DNA from: an uncultured Bacteroidales bacterium
GTDB lineage: Bacteria; Bacteroidota; Bacteroidia; Bacteroidales; UBA932
NCBI GenBank assembly: GCA_905235675.1
Contig: CAJONC010000018.1
Location: 1-53,997, forward strand
DNA length: 53,997 nucleotides
Reading direction: 5' to 3'
The notes beneath the pieces were generated by a model that saw nothing but the letters and a program-made list of their open reading frames with translations, searched no databases and had not been told where the DNA came from. Below, in pieces: positions 34,979 through 44,427 of this stretch (positions are counted from its first letter, which is position 1; every line of letters starts with the position of its first letter). Made by a program: the position numbers and the translations under genes.

Positions 34979-36460
34979 ATGAAAACTATGAAGCAACTGC
35001 GAATAACGATTGCCGCGTTTTTCCTTGTGGCAATTTCCCTGCTCTTCCTCGCACCTTCCGCCTTCGTTCAGGAATGGCTGGGCTGGACGGTCAAACTCCA
35101 GTTCCTTCCTTCGGTAATTGCACTCAATACTGCAGTTATCGCGGGAACCCTGGTCCTCACCCTCCTGTTCGGGCGCTTTTACTGCTCGGTAATCTGCCCC
35201 CTCGGCATTTTTCAGGACCTGGTTTCGCGCCTGCGAATCACGCTGTTGAAGAAAAAGAATCCGTTCAGGTACAGAAAGGAAGCGAAGTGGCTGAGGTACA
35301 CGGTATGGGTACTGTTTGTCGTCCTGTACCTGCTTGGAGTACAGGTAGTCGTGGCATTGCTCGACCCCTATGGGGCCTATGGGCGTATGCTGAGCACGGC
35401 CATACGTCCTGCAGGCCTTGCAGCCATCATAATTGCCGCTGTCACCCTTCTTCTGGTAGGAATACTTTCCTGGACCGGAGGACGCAGCTACTGCAACGCC
35501 ATCTGCCCCGTAGGAACCACGCTCAGCTTCTTTTCGCGTTTCGCGCTGTTCCGTCCGGTAATTGACGCCGACAAGTGCAGGAACTGCAAACTCTGCGAGC
35601 ACAACTGCAAAGCACAGTGCATTGATATCGCGAACCACAAGATTGATTACAGCCGTTGCGTCGACTGCTTCGACTGCCTCGGCGAGTGCAAGTTCGATGC
35701 CCTGCATTATAAATTTTCCTTTAGCGGAGAGGTGGAATCCTCTCCTACAGACGACCTCTTCGAGGCCCCTCCCAGCAAAGCTGGGTCCCTCCCTCTACAT
35801 CCGAGGGCGGATATGTCTTCCGGAGAGGACACCACCTCTCCGGCCTCAAGGCGGGCATTTCTGACGGGCGCGGCACTGGGGCTCGGGGCAGTCACCCTCG
35901 GAGCACAGGAGAAAAAGGTCGACGGCGGCTTCGCTGAAATTCTCGACAAGAAAGTTCCCTCCCACGACACTCCAATCACTCCTCCCGGCAGCAAAAGCGT
36001 AAAAGACTTCTATTCCCGCTGCACCGCCTGCCAGCTCTGTGTTGCCGAATGCCCCAACAAAGTCCTTCGTCCCTCGATGGATCTCGACCGGCTGATGCAG
36101 CCCGAAATGGCCTATGACAAAGGCTACTGCCGTCCCGAATGCACCCGTTGTTCGCAGCTCTGCCCCACCGGAGCAATCACTTCTATAAGCCGCGAAGAAA
36201 AGACACAATACCACATCGGCACCGCCCGTATCGACCGCAGCCTCTGCGTTGCACAGCAGGGCACCAAATGCGGCAACTGCGAAAGACATTGCCCCGTGGG
36301 AGCGATAAAGATGGTGGAGGACAGGCAAAGCGGCTTCAGCATACCCACAGTAAGCGAAGAAATATGCATTGGTTGCGGCGCTTGCGAGAATCTCTGCCCT
36401 GCAAGGCCCTTCAGCGCCATCACCGTAAACGGCAGACACAATCATCTAAACGAAAACTGA
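34979..36460 (+). CDS. Membrane polyferredoxin fused to Tat-type exported ferredoxin domain
   Basis: The 493-residue protein has an N-terminal NapH/YccM-like membrane part (four segments; FYCSVICPLG and YCNAICPVG), with a ferredoxin pair near residues 200-237 (CRNCKLCEHNC, CVDCFDCLGEC). An in-frame insert of about 40 residues follows, then a twin-arginine motif SRRAFLTGAALGLGAV (290-305). A second ferredoxin region has CTACQLCVAECP, CTRCSQLCP, CGNCERHCP and CIGCGACENLCP. It probably carries electrons across the membrane to extracytoplasmic Fe-S domains. Next gene begins 1 bp later. The insert is encoded by a palindromic repeat, annotated separately. Confidence 0.82.
   Translation: MKTMKQLRITIAAFFLVAISLLFLAPSAFVQEWLGWTVKLQFLPSVIALNTAVIAGTLVLTLLFGRFYCSVICPLGIFQDLVSRLRITLLKKKNPFRYRKEAKWLRYTVWVLFVVLYLLGVQVVVALLDPYGAYGRMLSTAIRPAGLAAIIIAAVTLLLVGILSWTGGRSYCNAICPVGTTLSFFSRFALFRPVIDADKCRNCKLCEHNCKAQCIDIANHKIDYSRCVDCFDCLGECKFDALHYKFSFSGEVESSPTDDLFEAPPSKAGSLPLHPRADMSSGEDTTSPASRRAFLTGAALGLGAVTLGAQEKKVDGGFAEILDKKVPSHDTPITPPGSKSVKDFYSRCTACQLCVAECPNKVLRPSMDLDRLMQPEMAYDKGYCRPECTRCSQLCPTGAITSISREEKTQYHIGTARIDRSLCVAQQGTKCGNCERHCPVGAIKMVEDRQSGFSIPTVSEEICIGCGACENLCPARPFSAITVNGRHNHLNEN
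35726..35843. repeat. Palindromic element inside the polyferredoxin gene
   Basis: Outer arms 35726-35746 and 35823-35843 are 21 bp, inverted, with two mismatches. Between them are two further hairpins: CCCAGC-AAA-GCTGGG (35772-35786) and CCCTC...GAGGG (about 35793-35807). The same arm order and hairpin layout, with similar wording (CAGACGACC versus CAGACAACC, then CCCCTCCC), is found between genes at 48624-48717. Here it is read in frame and encodes about 40 Ser/Pro/Asp-rich residues between two domains. Confidence 0.65.
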
Positions 36461-36461
36461 A

Positions 36462-37795
36462 ATGGACAGAAGAGATTTTCTTAAAATATCTGCCGCCGGA
36501 GCAGCCGGAATGGGCCTGGCATCCTGCTCAAATTCAAACAAGACCGCAGGCGGTGAATCCGGGAAGATGATTACCCGCGTCAATCCGAACAATGGCGACG
36601 AAGTTTCGCTGCTGGGATTCGGCTGCATGCGCTGGCCCATGGTAAAGAATGCCGACGGAAAGGACGTAGTGGACCAGGAAGCAGTAAACGAAATGGTGGA
36701 CTACGCCCTTGCACACGGCATCAACTACTTTGACACCTCGCCCGCCTATCTGCAGGGCCAGTCCGAGAAAGCCGCAGGGGCCGCACTCTGCAGGCATCCC
36801 CGCGACAGCTATTTCATCGCCACGAAACTCTCCAACTTTGCCGACAACAGCAGGGAGTCGTCCATCAGGATGTACGAAAACTCCTTCGTGGACATGCACA
36901 CGGACTACTTCGACTACTACCTCCTGCATGCCATCGGGCGCGGGGGCGAGCGGGCCTTCAGGGAGAGATACGTGAACAACGGAATGATGGATTTTCTCAA
37001 CGGAGAAAAGGCCAAGGGACGCATACGCAACCTGGGCTTCTCCTTCCACGGGGCGCAGGAGGGCTTCGATTCCTTCATGAGGCTGCACGACAGCGGTGAA
37101 TTCAAATGGGATTTCTGCCAGATAGAGATGTGGACTGGAAGCATGCCGACGGTGTCCGGAACGTGAATGCCGTCCATCTCTACAACGAACTCGCCAAACG
37201 CGACATCCCCATGATCATAATGGAGCCTATGCTGGGCGGCAGGCTTGCAAACGTACCTGCAGCCATCTCACAGCAGATGAAGGAGCGCGAGCCTGACAAA
37301 ACCGTCGCCTCCTGGGCCTTCCGCTTCTGCGGGACCTATCCCAAGGTTCTCTGCATACTCAGCGGCATGACGAGCATGGATCCCCTTATAGAGAACGTAC
37401 AGACTTTCAGCAACTTCCAGCCCCTGACCGAAGAGGAGCTCGATTTCCTGGAGAGGATGGCTACGCAGATGAAGGAATATCCAATGATAAACTGCACCAA
37501 CTGCAAATACTGCATGCCATGTCCCTGGGGCATCGACATTCCCGGCATATTCAAGCATTACAACGAATCCATCACTGCCGGCAGCTATGCGCAGAGCAGT
37601 GAACAGAAGAACTACAACAAACTGAAGAAAGCCTATCTCAGCTCCTACGACAAGGCCATTCCCACCATCAGGCAGGCCAGTCACTGCATAGGTTGCGAGA
37701 CATGCCTCTCACACTGTCCTCAGAGCATCAATATCCCCAGGGAGCTGCAGCGAATCGACAACTACGTTGAAAAGCTGAAACAGGATCTGCTTTAG
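36462..37795 (+). pseudogene. Tat-exported aldo/keto reductase with C-terminal ferredoxin domains, frame-broken
   Basis: The N-terminus is a twin-arginine signal with lipobox (MDRRDFLKISAAGAAGMG, LASC). The AKR barrel follows (LLGFGCMRWPM, GINYFDTSPAYLQGQSE with catalytic Asp/Tyr, FDYYLLHA). In the first frame it ends out of register after FCQIEM. The remaining VDWKHADGVRNVNAVHLYN and the C-terminal CTNCKYCMPCPWGIDIPG and CIGCETCLSHCPQSINIP lie in another frame ending at 37795. Homologues as I recall them have a Q-x-N-Y-V-D-W stretch here, so a 7-bp deletion between ATG repeats (near 37128) fits. It follows the polyferredoxin gene by 1 bp. The stop overlaps the convergent GH78 stop by 3 bp. 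Confidence 0.78.
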
Positions 37796-40107
37796 ATCGA
37801 GCTTTTGAATTTATGCCTGCCGGAGCCCACTTCTATCGGAGTGTCGCTGCCCGGCAGGTAAACTGTTGCTCTCGAACCCTTGGGGACCAGTATATTGAGT
37901 ATGAACCTGTCCTTCCTGATTTCCCAGCGTACCGAAGCCTTGCCGAAAGGAGTCTCGGTTTCGTATGACGCCCAGCTCAAGTCGCCGAGAGGGGTAGGCT
38001 TGATGACGATGTGCCTGTAGCCGGGCTGCAAGGGATCCACATTCATGCCGGCGACTTTGGTATAGAGCCAGGTCAGTCCGCCTCCGAACATTGGATGGTT
38101 GCGGGACTTCTTCCCGTCCCAGTACTCCCACATTGTATCGGCGCCCTGTTCCAGCCACCAGCCGTAACCCGGATAATCCTTCTTTGTCATGGCCTCGTAA
38201 GCCACTTCGCCGAGTCCGTTCTCGCAGAGCACGTCGAAGAATATCTGCGTTCCGAAAATTCCGGTGTTGAGATGCCCTCCGTTCGCCTCTATCTCCTTTC
38301 TCAGGCTCTCCACCACCCTCGCCTTTTCGGACTCGGGCACGCCGAGATGAAGGGCGAAGACATTCGAACCGTTGTTGTCGCCGTAAGATGCTTTTTCCCT
38401 GTCGTAGAAGACTTTGTTGAAAGCGTCCCTGACTTCGTCCCGCAGGGCTTCATATCCGGACGCATCCTCCCCCAGTGCCCTGGCGGCTTTGGCGGTGTAA
38501 TCGGCGCATTTCCAGAGGAAGTATGTATGCACCAGACGGTCGTCGGGAAGAGTATAGGCAGGGCACCATTCGCCGAGATTCATCCAATACACAGGCTTAT
38601 CGGCGCCGCGCGGCATCTGCATGTCCATTATCCCTTCTTCCGTCCGCCAGCTTTCCATGAAACGCAGCTGCCCCTTCATCGCCTCGAAATGCTCCTGCAG
38701 CACCGAGATATCCCCATAATGCAGGTAGTGTTCCCAGGGAATTATGCACATCGCGGCACCCCAGGCGACTCCCCCTCCGCAGCCCGGATGCCATGGAGCC
38801 CCGTTGGGGACATAGCCGGTCGCAGGGTCCTGGCAGTCGGACATGTCGCGCAGCCATTTGCGGTAAAAATAATCCGCGTCAAAGTTGTGCATCACAGCAA
38901 CGCAGGCCACCTGCCCGTCGCCGGTATAGGGGCCTTTCTCGCGATGGGGGCAGTCGGAGGCTACACCGAGATGCATATTGTCGGTCTGGGTACGCCAGAA
39001 AAGGTGGTTTATACGGGTGAGCATGGGAGTCGAACAGTCGAATTTCCCGGTAGTGCGTAAGTCGGTATATACCACTTCAGCCCTGAGATTCCCGGGCCGG
39101 AGCTCTCCCTGCCAGCCTTTCACAATTACCTTTCTGAAAGTGTACCATGAGAAACGAGGTGCATAGCTTTCGTTTCCGCCGCCCTTGCAGATATACTTGT
39201 AATCCCCGTTCCACGGGCGTTTTGTCCAGGAGTTCTTGTCCTCGTCCCCTATGGGATGCGCAAGTTCAATCTCGTTTCCTTCAGGAGCATTGATTCCGTA
39301 AAGATGTACCCATCCGGTAACATAATCTCCGAAGTCCACTTCCCAGTTGCCATCGTCCAGCTTTGTAATGATCTGCGGCTCAAGGATTTCCATTATCCTG
39401 TCCTCAAGTCCCCTCTGACGTTCGAGGCTTCCTTTCGGAGCTTCGCGCCGCACCGCCGGCAGCCATTCGTCCGAAGATTCCAGCCTGGCGTCGTAAACCT
39501 CGCCGTTGTAGAGATGGTTTTCGACTATCGGGCTTCTGCGCACCTGCCACGAGCTGTCGGTGCAGACCGTCCTGCGGCTGCCGTCCTTCAGGGTAAGCTC
39601 TATCTGGCAGATGAACCTCGGGGTTCCGAAAGGAGATATCCAGCCTTTCTTGTAAATGGAATACCAGCCGTTGCCCACCATGGCCCCTATGGTGTTTTCG
39701 CCCTTGCAAAGCATGTCGGTGACATCGTAGGCAAGGTACATCACCCTGTAATTCCTGAAATTGTGGTCATCGACCTTGATATTGTATCTGTACCCCTCCT
39801 CGCGGGTGCCGTACATGGTTTCGTTCGGGGTCAGCACGTCGTTTCCCACCTTGCGGCCGTTCAGGTAGAGCTCGAAAAATCCCAGTCCAGTAACATAGGC
39901 GGTAGCCTGTTTCACTCCTGACGGCAGTTCCACGGTTTTGCGGAATTCCGGCGCGGGATGATTGGCCCTGGTATCGAAACTCTCCCCTTCCCAGGGGGCG
40001 CCTATCCATTCTGCCTGCCACCGGTCGAGTTCGGGAACTTCCTTCTGCCTTGCGCCGAGGGCAAGGGAAAGAAGAACTGCCAATGCTGTCAATACGGTCT
40101 TTTTCAT
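37792..40107 (-). CDS. GH78 alpha-L-rhamnosidase
   Basis: The ATG at 40107 (MKKTVLTALAVLLSLALG) gives a 771-residue exported enzyme; the upstream in-frame start at 40212 lies inside the tcdA gene. GH78 features are the N-terminal RWQAEWIGAPWE, the accessory jelly-roll GLGFFELYLNGRKVGNDVL, the catalytic stretch ASDCPHREKGPYTGDGQ, and YPGYGWWLEQGADTMWEYW followed by HPMFGGGLTWLY in the (alpha/alpha)6 barrel. It removes terminal alpha-L-rhamnose by inversion. It overlaps the tcdA stop by 4 bp, closing the five-gene operon that starts with pncB. Confidence 0.9.
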   Translation of the reverse strand: MKKTVLTALAVLLSLALGARQKEVPELDRWQAEWIGAPWEGESFDTRANHPAPEFRKTVELPSGVKQATAYVTGLGFFELYLNGRKVGNDVLTPNETMYGTREEGYRYNIKVDDHNFRNYRVMYLAYDVTDMLCKGENTIGAMVGNGWYSIYKKGWISPFGTPRFICQIELTLKDGSRRTVCTDSSWQVRRSPIVENHLYNGEVYDARLESSDEWLPAVRREAPKGSLERQRGLEDRIMEILEPQIITKLDDGNWEVDFGDYVTGWVHLYGINAPEGNEIELAHPIGDEDKNSWTKRPWNGDYKYICKGGGNESYAPRFSWYTFRKVIVKGWQGELRPGNLRAEVVYTDLRTTGKFDCSTPMLTRINHLFWRTQTDNMHLGVASDCPHREKGPYTGDGQVACVAVMHNFDADYFYRKWLRDMSDCQDPATGYVPNGAPWHPGCGGGVAWGAAMCIIPWEHYLHYGDISVLQEHFEAMKGQLRFMESWRTEEGIMDMQMPRGADKPVYWMNLGEWCPAYTLPDDRLVHTYFLWKCADYTAKAARALGEDASGYEALRDEVRDAFNKVFYDREKASYGDNNGSNVFALHLGVPESEKARVVESLRKEIEANGGHLNTGIFGTQIFFDVLCENGLGEVAYEAMTKKDYPGYGWWLEQGADTMWEYWDGKKSRNHPMFGGGLTWLYTKVAGMNVDPLQPGYRHIVIKPTPLGDLSWASYETETPFGKASVRWEIRKDRFILNILVPKGSRATVYLPGSDTPIEVGSGRHKFKSSI

Positions 40108-40916
40108 ACTTTGCTGATTACATCGTTGATTACAAGCCCCGAAAGGGTAAATCCGAATATCGCGGTAATATGCGCGAAGGTTCCGTTTATCTGCGCCTTG
40201 GAGGTACACCACTCATGGTTCAGCAGTTCCGCCTTGCCGGGGCCTTCCATCGCCTTGGGACACATGCAGCGCTCCGTTCCGCAGGCGGAGGCATGTCCCT
40301 TGTTTTCCAGCACTTCTTCGTCGTAAACGCAAAGGAACTTCTTTGCGGGAAGAGTCTTGTTTCTGCGGAGTTTCTTGCGGAGTATGGAACCGAGGGGGCA
40401 TCCCCTGACATCCCAGAACTCCGCCACCTTTATCTTTGTGGGATCCACTTTGAGGGCCGCTCCCATCGCGGAATAGAACACCGCGGACGAATTGCAGGCG
40501 TTGAGTATAAGTGTCATCTTGTCCTTCAGGGAATCTATGCAGTCTATCACATAGTCATAGGAGTCCAGGTCGAACTGCCCTGCCGTCTCCTCGCTGTAAA
40601 TCTGCTGGACCGCATCTATTTCGGCCCTTGGATTTATCTCGAGCAGGCGGGCTTTCAGGGCTTCCACCTTCACCTGTCCCACAGTTTTGGTGGTAGCCAT
40701 GCTCTGGCGGTTCACGTTTGTGATGCAGACCCTGTCGGAATCCACTATCGTAAGCCTGACTATACCGGAACGGACAAGGCCTTCGGCGCACCAGCTACCC
40801 ACTCCCCCGACTCCGAAGATTATCACCCTGGTATCGTGAAGCGCCTGCATGGCTTCGCTCCCCACCAGAAGTTCGGTGCGGTTGTAAACAGCCCTTTCTA
40901 TGCTCGTATACGTCAT
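40104..40916 (-). CDS. tcdA: tRNA threonylcarbamoyladenosine dehydratase TcdA (CsdL)
   Basis: This E1-like ATP-dependent enzyme converts t6A37 of tRNA to its cyclic form ct6A. The 270-residue protein has the nucleotide-binding IFGVGGVGSWCAEGLVRSG, the adenylating-loop VDSDRVCITNVNRQ and the family piece VAEFWDVRGCPLG. A CxxxGTERC-type motif (GHASACGTERCMCPKAM) and a C-terminal membrane-like tail (HITAIFGFTLSGLVINDVI) complete it. It is coupled to its neighbours: its start shares a base with the heparinase-like stop, and its stop overlaps the GH78 start by 4 bp. Confidence 0.93.
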   Translation of the reverse strand: MTYTSIERAVYNRTELLVGSEAMQALHDTRVIIFGVGGVGSWCAEGLVRSGIVRLTIVDSDRVCITNVNRQSMATTKTVGQVKVEALKARLLEINPRAEIDAVQQIYSEETAGQFDLDSYDYVIDCIDSLKDKMTLILNACNSSAVFYSAMGAALKVDPTKIKVAEFWDVRGCPLGSILRKKLRRNKTLPAKKFLCVYDEEVLENKGHASACGTERCMCPKAMEGPGKAELLNHEWCTSKAQINGTFAHITAIFGFTLSGLVINDVISKV

Positions 40917-42727
40917 TATTTTTCTTTCTGCAATTCTATCCTGAACTTTGCCGACGCTACGGCGGGTACTGTCAGCCGGAATCCAGCCCTCATGCTTCCC
41001 GGATTTGGATAATCATAATCATGCGGAGGATTGTTGCTCCAGGTGGCCGCAAGCGGCTGCACACCCTCGGCGGACACGAGTTTCAGAAGCCTGCTGTGAC
41101 CATCCCTGCTGAGCCTTATAGTGCTGCCGTCGACTATCTCGGCTTCGGCGGTGGTGCACATGGACCAGCATACCTCTGCATCGGCATCCCCCGCCTGCAT
41201 GTCTTCGTCTATGCAGAGCGTACCGTCTTCGAGGCTGATGCTGCGGACATAGCGCTTGAGGTCCTCCCAGTAGAGCATGTGGAGGTCCATCTCCGCCCCG
41301 TTGCGGCCGGGTTCATCCCAGGTGGAGGCGAAGTTTATGTACTGGTATACGTCCGGCTTGTGGCCGTTGACCGTAATGATATTGTGGGAGAACGGTCCTA
41401 TGCGGAACACGTCGTAGCGATCGCTCCACTGCCAGCGGTTCCAGAGGTCCACCCCCTTTTCCTCGAGCGAAAGATAATTCTGCATTCCGAGGTCCTCCGC
41501 CCAGGTCACTCCGTCGGAATCGAACACGAAGGAACCCACGTCCATGTGGGAATGGTTGGAAGAGGCTACACCGGCCTTGATGCCGAGATAATCGTCATCG
41601 GGGCTGTTCCAGCCGCTTCTGTAAAGATACACGGGAGTGAGTCCTCCGGCGACATAAGCCCCGCACCCTGGTTCCGGTATCTCCGAAAAATCGACATCCT
41701 TCCCGCATATCAGGAAGAAAGGAATCAGCCTTTGCATATCAACCTGGGCGAAATGGTTCCGGCGCAGTTTTTCCATCTCCGTGTACATGAGCGACATGTC
41801 CCCCGTACGCTTGGCGAGCCAGAGAAGCATGTGCTGGGCAGAGGCATTGCGGCCGCAGTCGGCATAGTCGAAGCACAGTCCGGTGGGCCGGTTCATGAAT
41901 TGCATGAATCTTCCTGACCTGAAAAAGGAAGGATAGTTGTCCATCAGCCCGAGGTCGGATCCGAAAGCGCCTTCGAGCCCTGCAATCAGCATTATCTGGA
42001 AGGCGGACCCATAGCCCCAGTAGGAATACCCTTCGGCATAGGCGCCTTCAGGGGAATACCCTTCGCGAAGGGTAAGATAATTGGAGGAAAGGCACCTGTT
42101 CACTATCATCGGGGCCTCCGAAGGATACACGTCCAACATTGCAATGGCCCCGTACACAAGCCCTGCGTTGCACACCTGGTTCCAGTTTTGGAATGCCGTG
42201 TAGAACCATGCATATTCATCTATCTTGGACGATTCAAAGGCATTGACACGTATCGCTTCTTCTATTGCAGCCCTCTGGCCCGGGCTGAGTCTGTCGTACA
42301 GCCAGTCGTAGCCAATGGCCATTCCCATGGTAATTTCCGCAACATCAAGATAATGCCGTGGGTTCCAGTCCTGATATGCCGCCACGTTCATCATCTCCTC
42401 GATGGCCCTGTCGGCATAAGTCTCTGCGCCGTGCACCCTGTAGCAATACGAGAGCGCGAAAAGACGCTGGAGTATCTCGTTCATTCCGGCGATACGGAAA
42501 CCGGCCATCTTCCTCGGATGCACTGGGAGAGTGAGCAGATTGTCGCAATAGCTCACGAGCACGCTGTCGGCATCCTTCATCACATCGTACCTGTCGATTG
42601 CCTGAAGTATCTCAGTTTCCTCTCCCGCTTTCAGCAGCAGGCGCGGATGGGCGCCGGGCGAGGGATAGGCAAAAAGAACGAGGGGCAGGAATGCGAGGCA
42701 GAGTGCGAGTATTATGCGTCTTGTCAT
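40916..42727 (-). CDS. Heparinase II/III-like polysaccharide lyase
   Basis: The 603-residue secreted protein (signal peptide LALCLAFLPLVLFAYP) has an (alpha/alpha) toroid domain (AYQDWNPRHYLDVAEITMGM, FYTAFQNWNQVCNAG with an active-site-like Asn/Trp) and a beta-sandwich with the heparinase II motif ASSNHSHMDVGSFVFDSDG, whose His is catalytic or metal-binding in the family. Heparinase II/III members cleave uronic-acid polysaccharides by beta-elimination; the polymer here is unknown. It overlaps the DUF4015 stop by 4 bp. Confidence 0.82.
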   Translation of the reverse strand: MTRRIILALCLAFLPLVLFAYPSPGAHPRLLLKAGEETEILQAIDRYDVMKDADSVLVSYCDNLLTLPVHPRKMAGFRIAGMNEILQRLFALSYCYRVHGAETYADRAIEEMMNVAAYQDWNPRHYLDVAEITMGMAIGYDWLYDRLSPGQRAAIEEAIRVNAFESSKIDEYAWFYTAFQNWNQVCNAGLVYGAIAMLDVYPSEAPMIVNRCLSSNYLTLREGYSPEGAYAEGYSYWGYGSAFQIMLIAGLEGAFGSDLGLMDNYPSFFRSGRFMQFMNRPTGLCFDYADCGRNASAQHMLLWLAKRTGDMSLMYTEMEKLRRNHFAQVDMQRLIPFFLICGKDVDFSEIPEPGCGAYVAGGLTPVYLYRSGWNSPDDDYLGIKAGVASSNHSHMDVGSFVFDSDGVTWAEDLGMQNYLSLEEKGVDLWNRWQWSDRYDVFRIGPFSHNIITVNGHKPDVYQYINFASTWDEPGRNGAEMDLHMLYWEDLKRYVRSISLEDGTLCIDEDMQAGDADAEVCWSMCTTAEAEIVDGSTIRLSRDGHSRLLKLVSAEGVQPLAATWSNNPPHDYDYPNPGSMRAGFRLTVPAVASAKFRIELQKEK

Positions 42728-44427
42728 AATCCGGAAGGTGTAAAGATGAAATTGTTTGTACTGTCTATGGGAGGAAGTGAAGGATAGTCGAGTGCGTAGG
42801 CCTCTTTCTGGTAGCGGTAGACGTCTATGTTCTCAGAGGCGAGCCAGGTGATGTAGCCTCCGGTGAGGCCGGCGTCATAGAGCCCGCGGATTTCCTTCTC
42901 TATGTAGGATGCGTCGTTGTCGAGTCCGTGGGGATCCACCCAGCGCATCACATGGTAGGCCTGTATCCAGGTGCGGACTATTGCGGGAGATGCTGTCACG
43001 GCCTGGCGGCCCTGCACCCGCTTTCCCCAGGCGTTCAGGATTTCGTAGGGATGGTTCCAGGGTTTGGAGATGCCGTAGTAATGGTCGGCGAAGTGGTCCG
43101 GATAAGGCATGGCGCATATAACGTCGGCTATGGTGGAAATTGCGGGCCAGTACTGGCCGTAAGCCGTTGTGTATCCGGGATTTGCAGATTCACCGAAAAC
43201 ATCGAAGGACACATATACCCCGAGCTGGTGAAGTTCGTCGCAGGCATAGCGGACGAAGTTCTGTATGGCCTGCACCTTGGTCTCGCCGTAACGGTTGCGG
43301 TAGTCCATACGATCATCTATGCTAATCATTTTGTCGGGGAATCGGATATAGTCGAAATTTACCTCGTCCAGCCCGAACTTGCGGACGGCTTCCTTTGCAA
43401 GCTCCACGTTGTACTGCCAGACATTCCTGCTGTAGGCGCTGGGCCACAGCGACTTGTTGTGCAGCACGGGCTTCCCTGTTTCCCTGTCGAGTATGGCATC
43501 GCCGGGATGGTCCTGGGCATAATAATTATCCTTGAAACAGGTGATGCGTCCAATCACATAGTATCCTTTCGCATGCAGTTTGTCAATGGCTTCCCTGTAA
43601 AGTTTTTCGCTCCTCGCACCCGCCCATTTGTAATTGGTGGGAGAATGCTTCTGCATGGCGTCCGCCTTGAACCCTGGACATTCATTGTCCTTTATGTCTA
43701 TCACGAAGGCATTAATTTTGGTGCTGTCGGCGAGGGCTATGTAATCGTCTATCTTCCTGAGTCCCACAGGGGAAATGGTAAGATAGAAGGCATTGCAGGG
43801 GGACGGCATGGTTCCGAAGTCGGGTTTTTCATAGGGACGGAACTCGCAGCCGAGAGCCTCCCCTCCCTTGAAAGAATTCTTCACTTTAGCGTGGGCCCCG
43901 TCGAACCCGTCATATCTTTCGGCTGCCTCCTCGGGGCTGAGTACGGCATATTTCCCGAAAATCCAACCTTCGCGCGAGGCGCACTTCACCTTGTAGCGCT
44001 TCACGCGGCCGTCGGTCATCAGTGTATCGTAGCCCAGAACCTCCAGTTTCTGCCCTTTCTTTGCGAGGCCGGAAATATGCGAACTGAGAGTATCGTCTAT
44101 CAGCGAAGCCGTCGTCTGCACATAAAGCTCCGTCTCCTTGACGCACTCCGTCCTGTCCGAAACAAGCGCCGACTCGGCAACATAGAACTTCTGCCTGCCG
44201 GCTTTCGCCCTTAGGTAACGTACTCCGTCCTGCTTCCTCGCATCCTTTCCGGACACGATCACCCCCGTACCTCGGGCGATGCTTCCGCACTGCTGCATTC
44301 CCTCCTTTTTTTGATACTCCCACACCGGCACATCCTTGGACTCCGAGGCAAGCCATGCGTCAAAATCCTGCTTTTGTCCGCAGGCTGAAAGCAGAAGTGC
44401 AAATACTATGAAATAATCTTTTCTCAT
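42724..44427 (-). CDS. DUF4015 putative glycoside hydrolase lipoprotein with SH3-like domains
   Basis: A lipoprotein signal (MRKDYFIVFALLLSACGQ) starts this 567-residue protein. Residues 20-190 look like two SH3-like domains (VSGKDARKQDGVRYLRAK, TASLIDDTLSSH, GWIFGKYAVL). The C-terminal part is the DUF4015 TIM-barrel: AFYLTISPVGLRKIDDYIAL, AFVIDIKDNEC, KGYYVIGRITCFKDNYY, DEVNFDYIRFPD, ISFDVFG-like and ICAMPYPDHF. Such proteins are presumed glycosidases with acidic residues in strands 4 and 7. It overlaps the pncB stop by 4 bp. Confidence 0.85.
   Translation of the reverse strand: MRKDYFIVFALLLSACGQKQDFDAWLASESKDVPVWEYQKKEGMQQCGSIARGTGVIVSGKDARKQDGVRYLRAKAGRQKFYVAESALVSDRTECVKETELYVQTTASLIDDTLSSHISGLAKKGQKLEVLGYDTLMTDGRVKRYKVKCASREGWIFGKYAVLSPEEAAERYDGFDGAHAKVKNSFKGGEALGCEFRPYEKPDFGTMPSPCNAFYLTISPVGLRKIDDYIALADSTKINAFVIDIKDNECPGFKADAMQKHSPTNYKWAGARSEKLYREAIDKLHAKGYYVIGRITCFKDNYYAQDHPGDAILDRETGKPVLHNKSLWPSAYSRNVWQYNVELAKEAVRKFGLDEVNFDYIRFPDKMISIDDRMDYRNRYGETKVQAIQNFVRYACDELHQLGVYVSFDVFGESANPGYTTAYGQYWPAISTIADVICAMPYPDHFADHYYGISKPWNHPYEILNAWGKRVQGRQAVTASPAIVRTWIQAYHVMRWVDPHGLDNDASYIEKEIRGLYDAGLTGGYITWLASENIDVYRYQKEAYALDYPSLPPIDSTNNFIFTPSGL

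Noticed and set aside
42928..44214. A 428-codon open frame on the plus strand
   Set aside because: It is antisense to the DUF4015 gene, which has a lipoprotein signal and family motifs.
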